DNA from: Nymphalis io
Lineage: Eukaryota > Arthropoda > Insecta > Lepidoptera > Nymphalidae
Direction of reading: 5' to 3'
Assembly: GCF_905147045.1 (NCBI RefSeq)
Contig: NC_065889.1
Coordinates: 9,367,001 to 9,431,000 of the forward strand
DNA: 64,000 nucleotides
Part shown: positions 63,384-64,000 of the stretch, one piece after another
Position numbering within the stretch: the first letter of the stretch is position 1
How the letters are laid out: each line of letters starts with the position of its first letter
Program-made: the position numbers and the translations under genes
The notes under the pieces: model-generated
What the model saw: the letters and a program-made list of their open reading frames with translations, nothing else
What the model was told of the DNA's origin: nothing
Database searches by the model: none

Positions 63384-64000
63384 AATGTATTCTTTCTCTG
63401 TCACTGCACGGATGAAAAACAAACTAAACTTAACGTTTGTAGTGACAAATAAATTATTATATTATATAGTGATCGTTTATTCTGAATCATTTTTTAAATA
63501 TAGTGTTTTTCAATTCAAAGTAGAAAAATCTGACATTCTTTTCGGAAGACAAGTTTAAGATCAAAGAAGAATTTTTTTTAGTCAAATAATAGATGGAATG
63601 AATGAGTATATTTAGTTTGTTATACTCGTAGACAGAGAAACAAATAGACCAAGGGACCGTGAAACCGCGATTGAGACAGAGATAGTTTAATAATGTGTGC
63701 GTATAATGTTGCCATAGTCATTACATTTCCCGTTTTGCGAGATAAATAATTTTTAGGATTTATTTAAAACAAAATAAGTTTATCAAATTTACTTTTTAAT
63801 ATTTATTATACTTTTTTTTAAATAAAATATTTTTTTGTTTTGCAACTACACCCAAAAACTGTTGCATTGTTTGTTTTTGTTTCCGTTATCAATAGTACTT
63901 CAGCATCTTTATATGGTACTGGATTAGCATTCTCCTCAGAAGTTGAAATCTAAAACACTCAATTAAATTATTACTAAAGAATGGTTGCCATATATATATT
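63384..64000. other. AT-rich flank right of the retrotransposon
   Basis: No gene, RNA or known repeat seen up to the end of the window. Confidence 0.5.

Overview
The window looks like nuclear DNA of a lepidopteran insect, probably a butterfly. It is AT-rich, its genes have many small exons with GT-AG introns, and the introns are full of short tRNA-derived retroposons and lepidopteran-type LINE pieces. The species call is inference; only the genes and repeats are seen directly.

Layout. (1) 1-6,900 holds the 5' part of a minus-strand inter-alpha-trypsin inhibitor heavy chain-like (ITIH) gene, called copy A here: promoter and non-coding exon 1 near 6,614-6,760 and the signal-peptide exon at 1,773-1,886. 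The rest of copy A lies beyond the left end. (2) 9,850-27,890 holds a complete second gene, copy B, on the same strand. I rebuilt 20 coding exons that stay in one frame for 911 codons: signal peptide, VIT domain, VWA domain with an intact MIDAS motif, an ITIH-type helical region, a low-complexity linker and, at the very C-terminus, a six-cysteine clip domain. Promoter, exon 1 and signal exon of A and B are clear duplicates. (3) 30,741-31,586 is an intronless minus-strand SET-domain histone methyltransferase resembling the SET half of SETMAR. (4) 33,250-58,110 is a plus-strand Ras GTPase-activating protein of the Gap1/RASA2-RASA3 type, 16 coding exons and 1,423 codons: C2-C2-RasGAP-PH-BTK zinc motif-long C-terminal tail. 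Its first two introns take up nearly 16 kb. (5) 59,752-63,383 is a minus-strand non-LTR retrotransposon with an apurinic-type endonuclease and a reverse transcriptase, broken by two frameshifts and a stop.

The rest is intron and intergenic DNA. Four short interspersed repeat families occur more than once: S1 (eight pieces), S2 (three), S3 (three) and a third lepidopteran repeat R (two), together with family T (three), a 5'-truncated RTE LINE tail, and a retroposon with a perfect 13-bp target-site duplication.

How the genes relate: the ITIH pair are secreted, adhesion or immunity-type proteins. The SET protein and Gap1 are divergently placed neighbours that act in chromatin and in Ras signalling. 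No pathway link among the three loci is visible. The most unusual item is the clip domain at the end of the ITIH protein.
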